This document shows, in pieces, positions 6,888-8,306 of a stretch of 8,306 bases of DNA. The stretch covers positions 1-8,306 of the forward strand of contig JASHUH010000463.1 in the NCBI GenBank assembly GCA_030040115.1, written 5' to 3'. Under the pieces are notes generated by a model. That model made no database searches and was not told the DNA's origin. It was given only the letters and a program-made list of their open reading frames with translations. The first letter of the stretch is position 1; every line of letters begins with the position of its first letter. The position numbers and the translations under genes were made by a program. This stretch comes from Acidobacteriaceae bacterium (GTDB lineage Bacteria > Acidobacteriota > Terriglobia > Terriglobales > Acidobacteriaceae).

Positions 6888-7385
6888 GTGAAATGTATCA
6901 AGCTGCTCGTTGTGGCCGCCTTGATCAGCGTCGTTTCGGGCATGGCGCGGCCCGCGGGCCGCATCATCTACCCCGCTCCGGAACAAGCCAGAGCCGACAT
7001 CGCCGCCGCCCTCAAGACCGCCGCGGCCAGCCGCAAGCGCGTTTTGCTCGACTTCGGTGGAAACTGGTGCCCCGATTGCCAGGTGCTCGACATTTATTTT
7101 CACAACGCTAAAAACTGGCCCATTCTCGACGCCAACTTTGTCCTGGTGCATATCAACATCGGCCAGATGGACACGAATCTGGATTTGGCCAGCAAATATG
7201 GTGTCCCGATCAAGAAGGGAGTGCCGGCGCTCGCGGTTCTCAGCGACCACGGCAAGTTACTCTACAGCCAGAAAAACGGTCAATTTGAAGCTATGAGACA
7301 CATGCAGTCCTCGTCAGTCACCGACTTCCTGGTGCAATGGCGTCCGCAACAGCCGGGCTGCTCCGCCGTGATGCTGAACTGCTGA
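6888..7385 (+). CDS. Exported thioredoxin-fold protein with WCPDC active site
   Basis: A 165-residue thioredoxin-family protein. Residues 1-20 are a Sec signal peptide (MKCIK, hydrophobic LLVVAALISVVSG, then MA-R). The fold starts with a helix at about 32-48 and a strand VLLDFGG (52-58), then the redox motif W60-C61-P62-D63-C64. A second strand, FVLVHINI, precedes a loop, and GVPIKKGVPALAVL carries the conserved Pro facing the active site (the GVPA Pro). WCPDC is found in thioredoxin-like proteins that reduce or form disulfides outside the cytoplasm. The mature protein also has two cysteines at the very end (158 and 165), which is not typical. It probably works in periplasmic thiol chemistry; the partner is unknown. 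It is a single gene with a palindromic leader. Confidence 0.85.
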   Translation: MKCIKLLVVAALISVVSGMARPAGRIIYPAPEQARADIAAALKTAAASRKRVLLDFGGNWCPDCQVLDIYFHNAKNWPILDANFVLVHINIGQMDTNLDLASKYGVPIKKGVPALAVLSDHGKLLYSQKNGQFEAMRHMQSSSVTDFLVQWRPQQPGCSAVMLNC

Positions 7386-7556
7386 AAGGCAGCTTGCAGC
7401 TCGTCGATCCTGGCGCGGAAAAGTCGCACAGAGAGATGGCGTAGAGAGATTGTGCGGGTTGTGCTCAACGGCTGGCAAATTAGCGCGTCGCAAGTCCGGA
7501 CCTTTCCTTTCTGGGCGGCGGTGAATCTCCCGGCTGACCCCGCTCCTTGCTTTGAG

Positions 7557-7783
7557 CAAGTGCTTGAAAACAGGAGAGTTATTTTTGCCATGAATTCACA
7601 AGTGTTTGAAAAGAAGCAACTTATTTTTTAACGGATCGCAAGTGTTTGAAAACAAGAAACTTACTTCCCGTTGACTGATAAGTGCCTGAAAACAAGGAAG
7701 TTATGTTTTCATGACTTTCACAAGTGTTTGAAAACAGAATGCTTGTCTGCATTCCCGTGCAGGTGTCTCAAATACTGATGCAC
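7557..7783. repeat. Array of six imperfect hairpin repeats with about 40-base spacing
   Basis: Copies start at 7557, 7599, 7639, 7679, 7721 and (decayed) 7760, so spacings are 42, 40, 40, 42 and 39. Each unit is C or T, then an 8-base arm (AAGTGTTT or close), a 7-base loop GAAAACA (GAAAAGA in copy 2, CAAATAC in copy 6) and an 8-base second arm: GGAGAGTT, AGCAACTT, AGAAACTT, AGGAAGTT, GAATGCTT, TGATGCAC. The arms can pair: copy 3 makes 7 of 8 pairs, copy 5 all 8 counting three G-T. The linkers between units are 15-19 bases; those after copies 1 and 4 share CATGA followed by TTCA. It is not coding, and no cas genes are near. Confidence 0.85.
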
Positions 7784-7790
7784 GCTTTCG

Positions 7791-7908
7791 AGGGTTCTCC
7801 GATGATCGCTGGCAATTTCGATTGCTGAACCAGCGTAACGCAAACGAGGGTAATTACCGGCGCCAGGGATTTGTGGTGGAAAAGCTTTGAAATCAGGGAG
7901 AACGCTTT
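7791..7908. other. Candidate structured RNA or regulatory domain
   Basis: GTTCTCC (7794-7800) pairs exactly with GGAGAAC (7897-7903), closing a domain of about 110 bases. Inside are CGCTGG-CAAT (7807-7816) and ATTG plus CCAGCG (7821-7824, 7830-7835), a 10-bp stem with a TTCG tetraloop and a 5-base bulge; a perfect 10-base palindrome GGTAATTACC (7849-7858); GGCGCC (7859-7864); and AAAGC/GCTTT (7881-7885, 7904-7908), which competes with the closing stem. It matches no riboswitch class I recognise. Base pairing by chance remains possible. Confidence 0.3.
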
Positions 7909-7937
7909 AGTAAGGGGTTGACTTAAGCACGCGGTTA

Positions 7938-7972
7938 CCGGCTGCTGGCTTGCTGCCGGGCCCCTGTCCGGC
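7938..7972. promoter_or_regulatory. Mutually exclusive GC-rich stems upstream of the flavin reductase-like gene
   Basis: GCCGG at 7955-7959 can pair either with CCGGC at 7938-7942 or with CCGGC at 7968-7972. Such alternatives are used in attenuators, but no poly-U run follows either stem. They end about 40 bases before the ATG at 8013. Confidence 0.25.
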
Positions 7973-7982
7973 TCCGTGAGAA

Positions 7983-8003
7983 GCTAGAGGCTAGGAGCTA
8001 GAA
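7983..8003 (+). repeat. Three tandem heptamers in the leader
   Basis: GCTAGAG, GCTAGGA and GCTAGAA follow directly on one another. The middle copy supplies the best Shine-Dalgarno-like AGGAG (7993-7997), although it is 15 bases from the ATG at 8013, longer than usual. Confidence 0.6.
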
Positions 8004-8012
8004 AGCGCCTCC

Positions 8013-8306
8013 ATGCAATTCAATCTCGAAACCGCCTCCGTCAGCGTCGCTTACAAGTTGCTCATCGGGCTAATCGCCCCGCGACCCATCGCCCTGATCA
8101 CCAGTATGGACGAGCGCGGTCATCTCAACGCTGCGCCGTTCAGCGCTTTCAATTACTTCGGAACCGATCCGCCGATTGTGGGGGTGGGCGTGCAGAACCG
8201 GCCCGACAGCGAATTCGCGCCCAAGGATACGGCGCGTAACATCCGGCGCACGGGCGAGTTCGTGGTGAACGTGGTCACCGAGGACATCGCCGAGAAAATG
8301 AACATC
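8013..8306 (+). CDS. Flavin reductase-like protein, FMN-binding split-barrel family (partial)
   Basis: The reading frame is open for 98 codons from the ATG at 8013 to the end of the window, so the C terminus is missing. The N terminus is typical of the flavin reductase-like (DIM6/NTAB, flavin_Reduct) family: LIAPRPIALITSMDERGHLNAAPFSAFNYFG at about residues 20-50, in which the PRPIALITS and NxAPFSxF segments shape the FMN pocket, followed by PPIVGVGVQNRPD, KDTARNIRRTGEFVVNVV and the start of the next helix. Family members reduce flavin with NAD(P)H or use bound FMN for other redox work; the exact substrate cannot be read from this fragment. The PRPI version of the motif is common in the stand-alone subgroup rather than in two-component monooxygenase reductases. 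A strong Shine-Dalgarno is absent. Confidence 0.88.
   Translation, partial: MQFNLETASVSVAYKLLIGLIAPRPIALITSMDERGHLNAAPFSAFNYFGTDPPIVGVGVQNRPDSEFAPKDTARNIRRTGEFVVNVVTEDIAEKMNI

Larger units (their letters stand above)
7386..8012. other. Non-coding, structure-rich intergenic region of 627 bases
   Basis: No gene is supported here; frames through it are short and the spacing of its repeats is not a multiple of three. From left to right it holds about 170 plain bases, a hairpin CTTGCT/AGCAAG at 7546-7560 abutting a six-copy hairpin array (7557-7783), a set of nested inverted repeats (7791-7908), competing GC-rich stems (7938-7972) and a heptamer repeat (7983-8003) before the flavin reductase-like gene. 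AT content is locally higher within the array than in the flanks. Confidence 0.75.

Noticed and set aside
7557..7783. CRISPR array
   Set aside because: The repeats are only partly conserved (the second arm varies), linkers are only 15-19 bases and two of them resemble each other, and no cas gene is in the window.
7882..7908. A seventh hairpin copy (AAGCTTTGAAATCA), about three units beyond copy 6
   Set aside because: It shares TTTGAAA and lies near the expected phase, but the loop and arms are too different and the two expected copies between are missing.
7918..7946. Sigma-70 promoter with TTGACT at 7918-7923
   Set aside because: No acceptable -10 hexamer lies 16-18 bases downstream; the sequence there is GC-rich.
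7791..7980. FMN or cyclic-di-GMP riboswitch
   Set aside because: A GCAAA segment and a tetraloop stem look slightly similar to the cyclic-di-GMP class, and a flavin gene follows, but the conserved cores of neither class are present.

Overview
The window most likely comes from a member of the Acidobacteriota. The two genes at the left both look like the secreted 'VWFA-related Acidobacterial domain' proteins (TIGR03436-type), a family expanded in that phylum. The DNA is GC-rich with a strong GC third-position bias, and Shine-Dalgarno sites are of the ordinary GGAGG kind. No phage, transposase, tRNA, rRNA or cas gene is visible. The family calls are made by eye from motifs; no database search was run.

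Layout. Positions 1-257 hold no gene I can support. A VWA protein on the minus strand (258-1313) and a second VWA protein on the plus strand (1512-2840) diverge from a 198-base intergenic region containing a hairpin. Next is a Tat-exported protein with a metallo-beta-lactamase-like (ComEC-type) fold whose metal-binding histidines are substituted (2964-4244). It converges on a tatA-type translocase gene (minus, 4388-4627) across a 10-bp hairpin terminator. A gap of about 550 bases (4628-5181) contains only a short coding-like fragment. It is followed by a secreted or anchored protein with a VirB10-like beta region and a Gly/Met-rich insert (5182-6123), an unrecognised cytoplasmic protein on the minus strand (6316-6762), and an exported thioredoxin-fold protein with a WCPDC active site (6888-7385). 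The last 627 bases before the final gene (7386-8012) are non-coding and rich in structure. The window ends inside a flavin reductase-like gene (from 8013).

How the parts relate. Four or five of the eight products carry an export signal (both VWA proteins, the Tat substrate, the thioredoxin-like protein and probably the 5182 protein), so the window is an envelope or secretion neighbourhood rather than a metabolic operon. The only direct functional link is the Tat substrate next to a TatA component. No two adjacent genes are close enough in the same direction to be called an operon.

The most unusual elements are (i) a non-coding array at 7557-7783 of five clear copies and one decayed copy of a 23-base imperfect hairpin with a nearly invariant GAAAACA loop, spaced 39-42 bases apart, with paired base changes between copies; (ii) the apparent loss of the catalytic histidine motif in the exported metallo-beta-lactamase-like protein; and (iii) a chain of further inverted repeats between the array and the flavin reductase gene.
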